A stretch of 37,889 bases of DNA from Oscillospiraceae bacterium. Its GTDB lineage: Bacteria > Bacillota > Clostridia > Oscillospirales > Ruminococcaceae. Where the stretch lies: positions 1 to 37,889 of the forward strand of contig WQYC01000026.1 in the NCBI GenBank assembly GCA_009781425.1, written 5' to 3'. Both the position numbers and the translations under genes were made by a program. The notes below the pieces were generated by a model. The model did not search any database. It had not been told where the DNA came from and worked only from the letters and a program-made list of their open reading frames with translations. Position 1 is the first letter of the stretch, and each line of letters opens with the position of its first letter. Positions 29,880 to 37,377 of this stretch are shown here, piece by piece.

Positions 29880-30641
29880 ATGACAAAAATTGCATTATCC
29901 GGCGCGTGCGGAAGAATGGGGCGCGTGATTGCGACGCTCGCCGCAGGGCGCAGTGACTGCGAAATAAGCGCAGGAATCGACTGCCGCTGTGAGAAATACG
30001 CCGAGTTTGAAATGTATTGCAGCATCAGCGAAATAGGGGAAAAGCCCGATGTTGTGATTGATTTTTCACACCCGTCTTCGCTTGATGATATTCTTTCGTT
30101 TTGCAAGGCGCGCGGCGTTCCTGCTGTGCTTGCGACTACGGGCTATTCGGAGGAAGAAGTTGAAGCTATTAAATCCGCGGCGGAGCAGATTCCCGTGTTT
30201 TTTACGGGGAATATGTCGCTTGGGATTAATCTGCTTGCGGACTTAGCAAGGCGCGCGGCGAAAATTTTAGGAAGCCAGTACGACACGGAAATCATCGAGA
30301 GACACCACAACCGCAAGGTGGACGCGCCTTCAGGCACGGCGTTCATGCTGGCTGATGCGATTAACGAGGTGCGCGCGAATACTTTAAAATACGTTTACGG
30401 GCGCGGCGGAAAGCACCAGCCGCGCACTCAGAACGAGCTTGGAATTCACGCGGTTCGAGGTGGGACTATAGTTGGCGAGCACGAGATTATTTTTGCGGGG
30501 CATGACGAGATTATTTCCTTGTCACATTCTGCACTTTCGCGGGAGGTTTTCGCGAACGGTGCGATTAACGCCGCGCTTTTCCTCGCAAAAAAACAAAAAG
30601 GTTTGTATGATATGTCTGACTTATTAAATTCTGTAAAATAA
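29880..30641 (+). CDS. dapB: 4-Hydroxy-tetrahydrodipicolinate reductase
   Basis: A 253-residue NAD(P)H-dependent reductase that acts on the product of DapA. It has the dinucleotide site LSGACGRMGRVI (6-17), VIDFSHPSS (59-67), TTGYS (86-90) and the catalytic IERHHNRKVDAPSGTA with His142/His143 and Lys146. AAGGA lies ten bases before the ATG; an out-of-frame ATG at 29872 in between opens only a three-codon frame. Confidence 0.95.
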   Translation: MTKIALSGACGRMGRVIATLAAGRSDCEISAGIDCRCEKYAEFEMYCSISEIGEKPDVVIDFSHPSSLDDILSFCKARGVPAVLATTGYSEEEVEAIKSAAEQIPVFFTGNMSLGINLLADLARRAAKILGSQYDTEIIERHHNRKVDAPSGTAFMLADAINEVRANTLKYVYGRGGKHQPRTQNELGIHAVRGGTIVGEHEIIFAGHDEIISLSHSALSREVFANGAINAALFLAKKQKGLYDMSDLLNSVK

Positions 30642-30652
30642 AGGAGATTAAA

Positions 30653-31105
30653 ATGGCTACTCAAATAATTACCACGCCGGGCGTTTCGATTGTTACGTTT
30701 AACAACGTGGCGGTTTCGCACCAGAATACGTTTATCTGCGAGGTTTTCGAGCAGTCCGCAAATGCGGGCATAAACATCGACATGATTTCGCAGGCTCCCG
30801 CCGCATCGGAAAAAATCAGCTTCGGTTTTACTTTTTCCGATGAAGATATGCCTAAGTTAATTTCGATAATTAATCAGATTTCAAGAAACCTCACACCTAT
30901 GATAAACGTAGGCAACGTCAAGGTTACAATCAAGTCGAGCGAAATGGTAAGCAATACGGGCTTCGCTTCGCGCGTCATGAATGTTCTGCGTGATATGGAC
31001 TGCCTACCGCTACTTGTTACTACGGGGATTGACGAGATTTCGGTGCTTGTTTATGAAAGCGAGTGCGCGGATTTGGAAAAGAAGCTGAAGGAAGCGTTTG
31101 CGTAA
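30653..31105 (+). CDS. Stand-alone tandem ACT-domain protein, aspartokinase regulatory type
   Basis: A 150-residue protein with two ACT domains (about 5-75 and 85-150): FICEVFEQSANAGINIDMISQ and FASRVMNVLRDMDCLPLLVTTGIDEISVLV are the blocks seen in the regulatory half of aspartate kinase. There is no kinase part. Its place after dapB suggests it senses lysine and adjusts an aspartokinase encoded elsewhere, or acts as the small subunit of such an enzyme; this is inference. AAGGAG precedes the ATG. Confidence 0.82.
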   Translation: MATQIITTPGVSIVTFNNVAVSHQNTFICEVFEQSANAGINIDMISQAPAASEKISFGFTFSDEDMPKLISIINQISRNLTPMINVGNVKVTIKSSEMVSNTGFASRVMNVLRDMDCLPLLVTTGIDEISVLVYESECADLEKKLKEAFA

Positions 31106-31122
31106 GTAGAAAAGAGGTTTTT

Positions 31123-31350
31123 ATGACAAACAAGGATTTATGTATTGAAATTATTAGCGGGTTCGGCGAAGAGCAGCTGAAAAATGTTGTTGTGATGTTA
31201 CAGAGCATAAAAAATATCGCGGCTGAAGCCGCAGATGATGCTTTCTGTTTGCAATTAGCAGAGGATTATGAAAATGACCTCACCGCTGACAAGAGCGAAA
31301 CGATGTCAATCCAAGACTTTTCAAAGGAACTGGGGATTGAGCTTGAATGA
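31123..31350 (+). CDS. Putative antitoxin of a RelE-type pair
   Basis: A 75-residue acidic protein with a helical body (LCIEIISGFGEEQLKNVVVML) and a C-terminal MSIQDFSKELGIELE segment, fitting a short antitoxin that wraps a toxin. No DNA-binding motif is clear. GAGG lies before ATG 31123; an upstream frame from 31063 lies in the ACT gene. The stop overlaps the toxin start by four bases (ATGA). Confidence 0.8.
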   Translation: MTNKDLCIEIISGFGEEQLKNVVVMLQSIKNIAAEAADDAFCLQLAEDYENDLTADKSETMSIQDFSKELGIELE

Positions 31351-31598
31351 ATTACAACATTTCCATAACGAAAAAAGCGCGGAAATTCATAGCTTCTCAA
31401 CCTAAAAACAGACAGGAGCAATTACTGCGTGCGATTTATAAATTGCCGCAGGGTGACGTTAAAGCTGTTACGAATAAAAAAGATATGTATCGCTTGCGTG
31501 TCGGTGATTATAGAGTGATTTATACATTATATATGAACACTCTGACAATCACAGTTGTCAACGTCGGTAATCGCGGGCAGATATACAACGATTTATAA
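31347..31598 (+). CDS. RelE/ParE-family toxin
   Basis: An 83-residue basic protein with the RelE fold pattern: ISITKKARKFIASQPKNRQEQLLRAI, MYRLRVGDYRVIYTLY and TVVNVGNRGQIYNDL. Relatives cut mRNA on the ribosome or poison gyrase. Its gene overlaps the putative antitoxin gene by four bases. It lies between the ACT gene and the MATE gene in the lysine operon. Confidence 0.9.
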   Translation: MNYNISITKKARKFIASQPKNRQEQLLRAIYKLPQGDVKAVTNKKDMYRLRVGDYRVIYTLYMNTLTITVVNVGNRGQIYNDL

Positions 31599-31616
31599 AT
31601 TAAGGGAACAACTAAA

Positions 31617-32975
31617 GTGGTTCGAGATATGACAAAGGGCAGACCTCTGCCCATAATGATAAGGTTTACAATCCCGCTCCTGCTCGGGACAATCTTTCAA
31701 CAGCTCTACAACATGGCGGACACCGTAATAGTAGGGCGGTTCATAAGCCCTGACGCACTCGCGGCAGTCGGCACAACAGGCGCGCTGAACTTCCTTGTGC
31801 TCGGCTTTACTATCGGCTTGTGCAGTGGCTTTTGCATACCTGTTTCACAGCGGTTCGGGGCGGGCGATATAAACGAAATGCGGCGTTTCGCGGCGAACGC
31901 CGTTTATCTTTGCGCTTTTTTCGCGGTAATACTGACAACGCTCACCATGCTTTTCACAAGGCAGTTGTTGCAATTCATGGACGTACCCGAAGAAATTATT
32001 GATATGTCTTATTCCTACATAATTTTCATCTTCGGCGGGATTCCCGTCGCGATTGTTTATAATATTCAAGCCTGCCTGCTCCGCGCGCTCGGCGACAGCA
32101 AAACACCGCTGTATTTTCTCGCGCTGTCTTCGCTTATAAACATAGTGCTGAACCTGCTGTTCGTGGTGGTTTTAGGCTTACATGACGTGCGTTATATCGG
32201 GCTCGGAACTGTAATAGCGCAGTCTGTTTCTGCAATTTTGTGCTTTATTTATATAAGACGAAGCTTTCCTATTTTGCGCTTTACTAAAGAAGAAATGAAA
32301 TTCTCTGCAAAACACGCGAAAAAACTGCTGTCCATGGGCGTGCCGATGGGCTTGCAGTTCTCAATTACTGCGCTTGGCTCGCTGATTCTGCAAAAGGCAA
32401 TCAACGGACTCGGGACAATTGCGATGGCTTCGCTCACGACCGGCAACAGAATCTCGCTGTTCCTGTTCATGCCAATGGAAACTGTAGGGCTTACGATGGC
32501 TACCTTCTGCGGGCAGAATCTCGGCGCGCAGAAGCTTGCACGAATACGGCAAGGAATCCGCATTTCAATGCTTGTTCAGCTTGCTTACAGCGTGCTTGTC
32601 GCGGGGGTAGTTTCATGGTTCTTCGGGCGCAGTCTTGCCGCGATTTTCGTAGGTGCGGCGGAAACGCAAATCATTGAGAACGTCGCTTTTCAGCTTCGGG
32701 TAATGGCAGTTTCGTTCTTCTCAATAGGCGTATTGTTCATTTTCCGCAATTCACTGCAAGGCTTGGGCTATAGCATGATGGCAATGACGGCGGGGTTTTG
32801 CGAGCTTGCGGCGCGGCTGTTCGTGGCGTTTTTCCTTGTGGAACGCTTCGGGTTTCAAGGTGCGGTTTTCGCGGGTCCGCTTTCGTGGGTGCTCGCGGAC
32901 ATTGTGCTGATTCCCGCTTATTTCGTGATTATGAAACGGTTGAAGAAAAAAATAGAAACAGCGGGGCTTTTCTAA
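31617..32975 (+). CDS. MATE-family efflux transporter
   Basis: A 452-residue membrane protein with about 12 spans. The opening VRDMTKGRPLPIMIRFTIP and the following LLLGTIFQQLYNMADTVIVGRF are typical of MATE exporters that use Na+ or H+ to expel organic cations and drugs. The start is GTG at 31617: AAGGGA is nine bases upstream, and the conserved DMTKGRPL block starts four codons later. It closes the operon; its stop codon lies within the terminator hairpin. Confidence 0.93.
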   Translation: MVRDMTKGRPLPIMIRFTIPLLLGTIFQQLYNMADTVIVGRFISPDALAAVGTTGALNFLVLGFTIGLCSGFCIPVSQRFGAGDINEMRRFAANAVYLCAFFAVILTTLTMLFTRQLLQFMDVPEEIIDMSYSYIIFIFGGIPVAIVYNIQACLLRALGDSKTPLYFLALSSLINIVLNLLFVVVLGLHDVRYIGLGTVIAQSVSAILCFIYIRRSFPILRFTKEEMKFSAKHAKKLLSMGVPMGLQFSITALGSLILQKAINGLGTIAMASLTTGNRISLFLFMPMETVGLTMATFCGQNLGAQKLARIRQGIRISMLVQLAYSVLVAGVVSWFFGRSLAAIFVGAAETQIIENVAFQLRVMAVSFFSIGVLFIFRNSLQGLGYSMMAMTAGFCELAARLFVAFFLVERFGFQGAVFAGPLSWVLADIVLIPAYFVIMKRLKKKIETAGLF

Positions 32976-32982
32976 GCCCCGC
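32961..32982 (+). terminator. Terminator overlapping the MATE stop codon
   Basis: GCGGGGCTT (32961-32969) and AAGCCCCGC (32974-32982) pair around a TTCT loop, followed by CTTTCATTT. The TAA at 32973-32975 is inside the hairpin. Confidence 0.85.
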
Positions 32983-33004
32983 CTTTCATTTGCACAACTA
33001 ACTA

Positions 33005-33307
33005 TTATTCTTCGTCTTCTTCGGCTTCATCTTCGCCTTCTTCATTGATTTCGCCGTCTGTGTCATTTTCGTCCGCTTCGCCGTCAGCGTCTTCGTCGTT
33101 TTCGTCCGCTTCGCCGTCAGCATCTTCATCGATTTCATCTGCGTCAACGTCTTCGTCGTTTTCGTCCTCGTTGTCGATGTCGTCAACAGGATTTGCGGGA
33201 GCGATTACCTCGGGTTCTTCGGTTTCGGGCTTACTGTTTTCACAGCCGACTAAAAATACCGAAAGAGAAAGTGCTAAAATCGTGATAAGTAAAACTGCTT
33301 TTTTCAT
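33005..33307 (-). CDS. Small acidic repeat lipoprotein
   Basis: A 100-residue lipoprotein: signal MKKAVLLITILALSLSVFLVGC with Cys22, then almost only Asp, Glu, Asn and Gly, including the repeated DENDEDADGEA. A 33-base DNA repeat (33066-33131) encodes the duplicated part. It should be a disordered, strongly negative surface protein; calcium or cation binding is possible but unproven. GGAGG precedes the ATG. Confidence 0.8.
   Translation of the reverse strand: MKKAVLLITILALSLSVFLVGCENSKPETEEPEVIAPANPVDDIDNEDENDEDVDADEIDEDADGEADENDEDADGEADENDTDGEINEEGEDEAEEDEE
33066..33131. repeat. 33-base tandem duplication in the acidic lipoprotein
   Basis: Two adjacent 33-base units (33066-33098 and 33099-33131) begin TTTTCGTCCGCTTCGCCGTC and differ at two positions. 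The unit length keeps frame. Confidence 0.88.
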
Positions 33308-33375
33308 GTTAATTTCCTCCGTTTGTTTTAAATTTTTTCTTGATTGCGGAAGACGTTTTTGTCTTGCCTGCTTTT

Positions 33376-33404
33376 ATTATATTCGCTGAAAAACCGCCTG
33401 TCAA
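33376..33404 (-). promoter_or_regulatory. Promoter of the acidic lipoprotein
   Basis: On the minus strand TTGACA (33399-33404), a 17-base spacer and TATAAT (33376-33381) are a perfect consensus 69 bases before the ATG. Confidence 0.85.
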
Positions 33405-33451
33405 GCGAATATCTGAATTGTAACCGCGGCGTTTCCAAACTGTAATAAAGA

Positions 33452-33473
33452 AGCGCGATTTTGTAATCGCGCT
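33452..33473. other. Hairpin between divergent promoters
   Basis: AGCGCGATT (33452-33460) and AATCGCGCT (33465-33473) form a perfect 9-base stem with a TTGT loop. There is no T-run after it on either strand. It may be an operator or an insulating structure. Confidence 0.6.
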
Positions 33474-33527
33474 GTAAATATTTGAAACCGCTTTGTAATA
33501 AAAAACGAAAAAAATTCCAAAAAACGC

Positions 33528-33556
33528 TTGACAAATAAAAATCAATATGATATGAT
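33528..33556 (+). promoter_or_regulatory. Promoter of the SPFH gene
   Basis: TTGACA (33528-33533), a 17-base spacer and TATGAT (33551-33556) lie 35 bases before the ATG. AGGAGG precedes the ATG at 33592. Confidence 0.8.
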
Positions 33557-33591
33557 AATGATATTAAATACATATACAGGAGGAAATTAAT

Positions 33592-34587
33592 ATGTCTAAC
33601 AAAAATGTAAATGTTGAAATTGCCGCAAAAGCGGCGAGCGGCATGGCGGTTTTGGTTATAAACATACTGCTGATTATTGCGTCGGTTTTCGGGATTATTT
33701 TCGGTGTAATTGCTCTCGAAGACGGTAATGATGGCATCGGCTCGCTTCTGCTGATTTTGAGCGGGCTGCACTTAGGTGTGATTTGCTGGGTTTTGTTCGC
33801 GGGACTGCGAATTTTAAAGCCGAACGAGGCGTTGGTGCTTACGCTTTTCGGGAAGTATTACGGAACTCTTAAAGGTGACGGCTTCTTTTATGTGAATCCG
33901 TTTGTAAGTGCGGTGAATCCTGCGGCAACTACAACGACGATTACGCAGACAAGTGAAAAAATTGCAATCGGTACAAATACGTCAATTTCCATACCCAACA
34001 AAAGAATATCTCTGAAAAACATGACGCTTTCAAACGAACAGCAGAAAATCAACGACCTGCTCGGAAACCCTGTGGTAGTCGGCATTAACGTGATTTGGCG
34101 AGTGACGAATACAGCTAAGGCAGTATTCTGCGTGGATAATTACAAGGAGTTTTTGTCGATTCAGTGCGATTCCGCGCTTCGTAACATTATAAGACTTTAT
34201 CCCTATGACGTGGCGGATGGCGACAACGAGAAATCACTGCGCGGAAGCTCGCAGGAAATTGCGGATAAAATCAAGGCTGAAATTCAGGAAAAGGTAGACG
34301 TAGCGGGGCTCGAAATCATTGAAGCGAGAATCACGAACTTAGCTTACGCAAAAGAAATCGCCGCGATTATGCTGCAAAGACAGCAGGCGTCCGCCATTGT
34401 AGACGCGCGCAAAATGATAGTTGAGGGCGCGGTCGGCATGGTCGAATTGGCTCTCAAAAAGCTGAACGAGGAAGATATTGTAACGCTTGACGAGGAGCGC
34501 AAGGCCGCAATGGTGAGCAATTTGTTAGTTGTGCTCTGCGGAAACAGGGACGCACAGCCGGTTGTAAACAGCGGAAGCTTGTATTAA
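33592..34587 (+). CDS. SPFH/band 7 membrane protein
   Basis: A 331-residue protein with two N-terminal membrane spans (about 18-40 and 48-70), followed by an SPFH domain ([33 protein letters not shown], shown in part) and a helical C-terminal part with [29 protein letters not shown] proteins build ring-like membrane scaffolds, often with stress or protease functions. A tiny Arc-like protein is encoded directly downstream, an arrangement I recall from other Firmicutes. Confidence 0.92.
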   Translation: MSNKNVNVEIAAKAASGMAVLVINILLIIASVFGIIFGVIALEDGNDGIGSLLLILSGLHLGVICWVLFAGLRILKPNEALVLTLFGKYYGTLKGDGFFYVNPFVSAVNPAATTTTITQTSEKIAIGTNTSISIPNKRISLKNMTLSNEQQKINDLLGNPVVVGINVIWRVTNTAKAVFCVDNYKEFLSIQCDSALRNIIRLYPYDVADGDNEKSLRGSSQEIADKIKAEIQEKVDVAGLEIIEARITNLAYAKEIAAIMLQRQQASAIVDARKMIVEGAVGMVELALKKLNEEDIVTLDEERKAAMVSNLLVVLCGNRDAQPVVNSGSLY

Positions 34588-34601
34588 GGGGTTGGTGTTA
34601 A

Positions 34602-34772
34602 ATGTCAGCTTCCGAAAAGGGCGATAAAAACGAAAAAAAGCAAATACCTTTGCGTCTTTCCGCTCCGCTCTGGCGGGAACTAAGCGCGTGGGCGGAGGAC
34701 GACTTCCGCTCGCTTAACGGACAGATTGAGTATCTGCTCTCCGAGTGTGTGAAGAAACGTAAAAAAATGTAG
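34602..34772 (+). CDS. Small Arc/ribbon-helix-helix-like protein
   Basis: A 56-residue protein: a charged N-terminus, then KQIPLRLSAPLWRELSAWA and SLNGQIEYLLSECVKKRKKM. One strand (QIPLRLS) followed by two helices, with N-G-Q-I in the turn, is the ribbon-helix-helix pattern of Arc-type DNA-binding proteins. It starts 14 bases after the SPFH stop with an AAGGGG site. Its TAG stop again begins with a GTAGGG sequence. Regulation of the SPFH operon is a possibility. Confidence 0.8.
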   Translation: MSASEKGDKNEKKQIPLRLSAPLWRELSAWAEDDFRSLNGQIEYLLSECVKKRKKM

Positions 34773-34790
34773 GGTTAAATAGCACGAAAA

Positions 34791-34818
34791 AAGGGACGCC
34801 ACACAGGGCGTCCCCTAC
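34791..34818 (-). terminator. Terminator made from a GTAGGGG-family repeat
   Basis: On the minus strand GTAGGGGACGCC-CTGTGT-GGCGTCCC is followed by TTTTTT. GGCGTCCC (34807-34814) and GGGACGCC (34793-34800) form the stem. It ends the CofE-like gene, whose stop is four bases away, and is a copy of the palindromic repeat family. Confidence 0.85.
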
Positions 34819-34821
34819 TAT

Positions 34822-36015
34822 TTAATTTGAATAATTATCAAAATACCCCTGCACAAGCACTATCGGCGTGCCTTTGTCGCCGCTCCCCGACGTTAAGTCG
34901 GCGAGTGAGCCCAGTAAATCCGTAAGGTAGCGCGGGGTTGTCCCCTCTGCCGCCATGTCGCCCTTTAAGTCGTCTTTTTTATTTTTAATCCGCTCGAAAA
35001 TCGCGCTTTCAAGCGCGTCGCCCGAAAGCTCTGAAAACTCGTTGTCCGCGAAGTATTTAAGCTTGATTTCGTTCGTAGTGCCCGTGAGTCCGCTTGTGAA
35101 CGCAGGAGAAACTACAGGGTCAGCAAGTTCCCAGATGAAGCCTACAGGGTCTTTAAACGCGCCGTCGCCGTAAATCATAACTTCGATTTTTTTGCCGGTT
35201 TTTTTAAGGAAAGCCGCCGCAACCTCGCGCACGAAAATATCGCAGTTACGCGGGAAAAGCTTGATTCTGTCCTCGGTTGCTTTGTTGAAGCCGAGCACGC
35301 CGTATTCGGGATTGAAGCCCGAGTTGTTCACAGAATCGCTCAGTATATTATCCAAGCCGAAAACCTTGTTCGCGCCTGCTTTTACGAGCTTTTCCTTGGT
35401 TAATTTTCTTGTGTGAATATCCGCGCAGATTACGTTTTTTGTGTAGTTCAGAATCGCTGTCGGATTATTCGCGAAGATTATTTCAGCTTCTGCGCCTGCT
35501 TCGGTGATGATTTCCTTGTAGTATTTGATGTAATCAACACCTGTGAAAATATGTTTTTCGTAGCCAAAATGCTTTCTGAAATCCGCTTCGCTGAGTATGT
35601 CCGCGTATGGATTCACTCCGCTGTCGATGAGCTGTTCCGCAGTTATGAGATGATTCCCGACTTCATCGGACGGATAGCTCAGCATGAGAATTATTTTTTT
35701 CGCGCCGAGTGCAATCCCGCGCAAAGCGATCGCAAACCTGTTGCGGGAAAGAATCGGGAAAATCACGCCAATTTCAGAATCGGCAGGGAACTTGCTCTTC
35801 ACGTCGTCCGCTATGTCCTGTACATTTGCGTAGTTGCCCTGTGCGCGGGCAACGATTGACTCCTTGACGGCGACGACGTCGCGGTCATGCAGTGTGAAAT
35901 TATTCTCGCTTGCGGCTTCAAGCACGCATTTTACGATTGTTTCAACTAAATTATCGCCTTCTTTAATAATCGGGGCTTTGATTCCTCTCGAAATTGTACC
36001 GAGTGTTTTTGACAT
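34822..36015 (-). CDS. CofE-like protein (coenzyme F420:L-glutamate ligase family)
   Basis: A 397-residue protein. The N-terminal GIKAPIIKEGDNLVETIVKCV and DRDVVAVKESIVARAQGNY blocks match the F420_ligase fold (CofE), as do MIYGDGAFKDP and SGLTGTTNEIKLKYFADNE. In methanogens and actinobacteria CofE adds glutamate to F420. Clostridial members are longer (about 400) and occur where F420 synthesis is not expected, so the substrate is probably another acid-amino acid pair. AAAGGAAA lies before ATG 36015. Upstream is a palindromic repeat; the gene ends at a terminator made of another copy. Confidence 0.82.
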   Translation of the reverse strand: MSKTLGTISRGIKAPIIKEGDNLVETIVKCVLEAASENNFTLHDRDVVAVKESIVARAQGNYANVQDIADDVKSKFPADSEIGVIFPILSRNRFAIALRGIALGAKKIILMLSYPSDEVGNHLITAEQLIDSGVNPYADILSEADFRKHFGYEKHIFTGVDYIKYYKEIITEAGAEAEIIFANNPTAILNYTKNVICADIHTRKLTKEKLVKAGANKVFGLDNILSDSVNNSGFNPEYGVLGFNKATEDRIKLFPRNCDIFVREVAAAFLKKTGKKIEVMIYGDGAFKDPVGFIWELADPVVSPAFTSGLTGTTNEIKLKYFADNEFSELSGDALESAIFERIKNKKDDLKGDMAAEGTTPRYLTDLLGSLADLTSGSGDKGTPIVLVQGYFDNYSN

Positions 36016-36028
36016 ATATTTTCCTTTC

Positions 36029-36080
36029 TGTAGGGAACGCATTAATGCGTTCCGCCGGAACGGATAAATCCGTTCCCTAC
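36029..36080. repeat. GTAGGG-family double-hairpin element
   Basis: This 52-base element runs TGTAGGGAAC to GTTCCCTAC. It contains two palindromes: GGAACGCATTAATGCGTTCC (36034-36053) and GGAACGGAT-AA-ATCCGTTCC (36057-36076). Its right end supplies the TAG stop (36077-36079) of the transglutaminase-like gene. It is a compact relative of 17192-17277. Confidence 0.88.
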
Positions 36081-37324
36081 GGTCTTCTATATCTGAAAAT
36101 TATAATAACCATAATTATCGCCGCTAAAGACAGCGCGCCGATAGTCATGAAAAGGTAGATGTAGTCTTCGTCCGCAGTTGAAATTGGCGGCAGTGTTGTG
36201 ACGATTGGGGTGGTAATTACAGGCGTTTCGATTTCAATTTCATCAAGCGGGACGACATGAGTCGAATCCTGCGAGGAGAACTCGTCCCCTACGTTTACGG
36301 GGAAGAATTGTCTGAGCTCGGCGCGGTCGCCGCGGTGGTCAAAGGACAGCGCGAGCCCCGAAATATCGAAGTGTTTAATCACAGGAGTTCTCATGTGATA
36401 GCTGCCGTTCTCGAAAAAGCCCTGCCTGTCCCACGTCGGGTCAGCGTAAACCCAACGGCTTTCCGCTTCGTACCAAAAAGCAACCCACTCGTGGACGATT
36501 GTTTCTGTCGGCAGAAGCTCGTAGGGAACGCCCTCAAACGGATTCGCAATGCCGCCTTTTATGTTCAGCACTTTTAAGCCCGCCGCTTCCAACAAAGCCG
36601 CATAAGTATTGGCGATTCCGATACAAACACTGCGCCGCAGGCGGAGCGTCTGCGCTATAGAAACAGTTTCCTCTGTGACGTCATTATCTCTTGCGTCGCG
36701 GTCGTAAACTATATTCTCGGCGACCCAGTAGTTCAAGGCTTTGGCTATTTGATAATCGTCATCGGGGTCAATCCCCTCTGTCTCTTCTGCGACAATCTGC
36801 ATTAAAACCGCGCGTGTTTCGGCGAGCTCGCGCGGGTCAAGGCTTGCGCTTAGGTAATTCTCGCTAATTTCGGGCGGAATCACGCGGTAGTCTTCGAGCG
36901 CGGCGGCAGTTCTCGCGGCAAGATTATTATCGCCGAAAAACCAGCCGTCATCGGAATTATATTCAACACGATAGTTCAAAGTCGAGCCGTCGTCAAACCT
37001 TATGACGGCGAGGGCGTTCGTAGCTTCGGGGACTGCGCTGTACTCGGCGGTGAATGAGCCGTCAGAGCTTCGCGAGAAGCGGCTTTCCGTGCCGCGCAGG
37101 GAAGAACCGCTGATGAAAAACTCTTCAACTACGCTGTCCTTGAAATAGCCCTCCGCGTGAATTGTGTTGCCGTCGACGGTGAGAATCGCGAAGCGGTCGG
37201 GGTCGTGAGAGGTTTTAAGCGTGTAGACACGCCCAAGCGGAGCCTGATAGGCAGTTGACAGTTGAGAGTTGACAGTTGACAGTATAAATAATATGCAAAC
37301 AAGTGTAATCTTTATAGCTTTCAT
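36077..37324 (-). CDS. Secreted transglutaminase-like protein with C-terminal membrane anchor
   Basis: A 415-residue protein. A signal peptide (1 to about 26) is followed by an extracellular domain, then a transglutaminase-like core with Cys234 (RRSVCIGIANTYAALLEAAG), His278 (VHEWVAFW) and Asp295 (VYADPTWD). A linker and a membrane span (about 385-410) end in RYRRP. Bacterial members usually act as cysteine peptidases or cross-linkers at the cell surface. A 7-base repeat encodes TVNSQLST at the signal-peptide end. The ATG follows a TATACT box by six bases with no ribosome site. The stop codon TAG is part of a palindromic repeat. Confidence 0.88.
   Translation of the reverse strand: MKAIKITLVCILFILSTVNSQLSTAYQAPLGRVYTLKTSHDPDRFAILTVDGNTIHAEGYFKDSVVEEFFISGSSLRGTESRFSRSSDGSFTAEYSAVPEATNALAVIRFDDGSTLNYRVEYNSDDGWFFGDNNLAARTAAALEDYRVIPPEISENYLSASLDPRELAETRAVLMQIVAEETEGIDPDDDYQIAKALNYWVAENIVYDRDARDNDVTEETVSIAQTLRLRRSVCIGIANTYAALLEAAGLKVLNIKGGIANPFEGVPYELLPTETIVHEWVAFWYEAESRWVYADPTWDRQGFFENGSYHMRTPVIKHFDISGLALSFDHRGDRAELRQFFPVNVGDEFSSQDSTHVVPLDEIEIETPVITTPIVTTLPPISTADEDYIYLFMTIGALSLAAIIMVIIIFRYRRP
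36248..36292 (-). repeat. GTAGGGG-family repeat inside the transglutaminase-like gene
   Basis: On the minus strand it begins GTAGGGGACGAGTTCTCCTC and ends CATGTCGTCCCG, with a 16-base insert relative to the short copies. It encodes part of NVGDEFSSQDSTHVV, before the final linker. Confidence 0.6.
37252..37286. repeat. 7-base tandem repeat, second array
   Basis: Units CAGTTGA, CAGTTGA, GAGTTGA, CAGTTGA and CAGTATA lie in the signal-peptide end of the transglutaminase-like gene. Confidence 0.9.
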
Positions 37325-37330
37325 GCACTT

Positions 37331-37360
37331 AGTATAACATGAATAACTGTCAACTGTCAA
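37331..37360 (-). promoter_or_regulatory. Promoter of the transglutaminase-like gene, -35 within the tandem repeat
   Basis: On the minus strand TTGACA (37355-37360), provided by the 7-base repeat, an 18-base spacer and TATACT (37331-37336) are followed by AAGTGC and the ATG at 37324. Other repeat units also offer TTGACA but at wrong spacing (11 or 25). Confidence 0.65.
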
Positions 37361-37377
37361 CTGTCAACTGTAAACTA
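37343..37377. repeat. 7-base tandem repeat, third array
   Basis: About five units of TCAACTG (outer ones variant) lie at the end of the DUF4830 gene. They encode its last residues LQLTVDS, supply its stop codon (TGA, 37350-37352) and supply the -35 box of the next gene. Confidence 0.9.
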
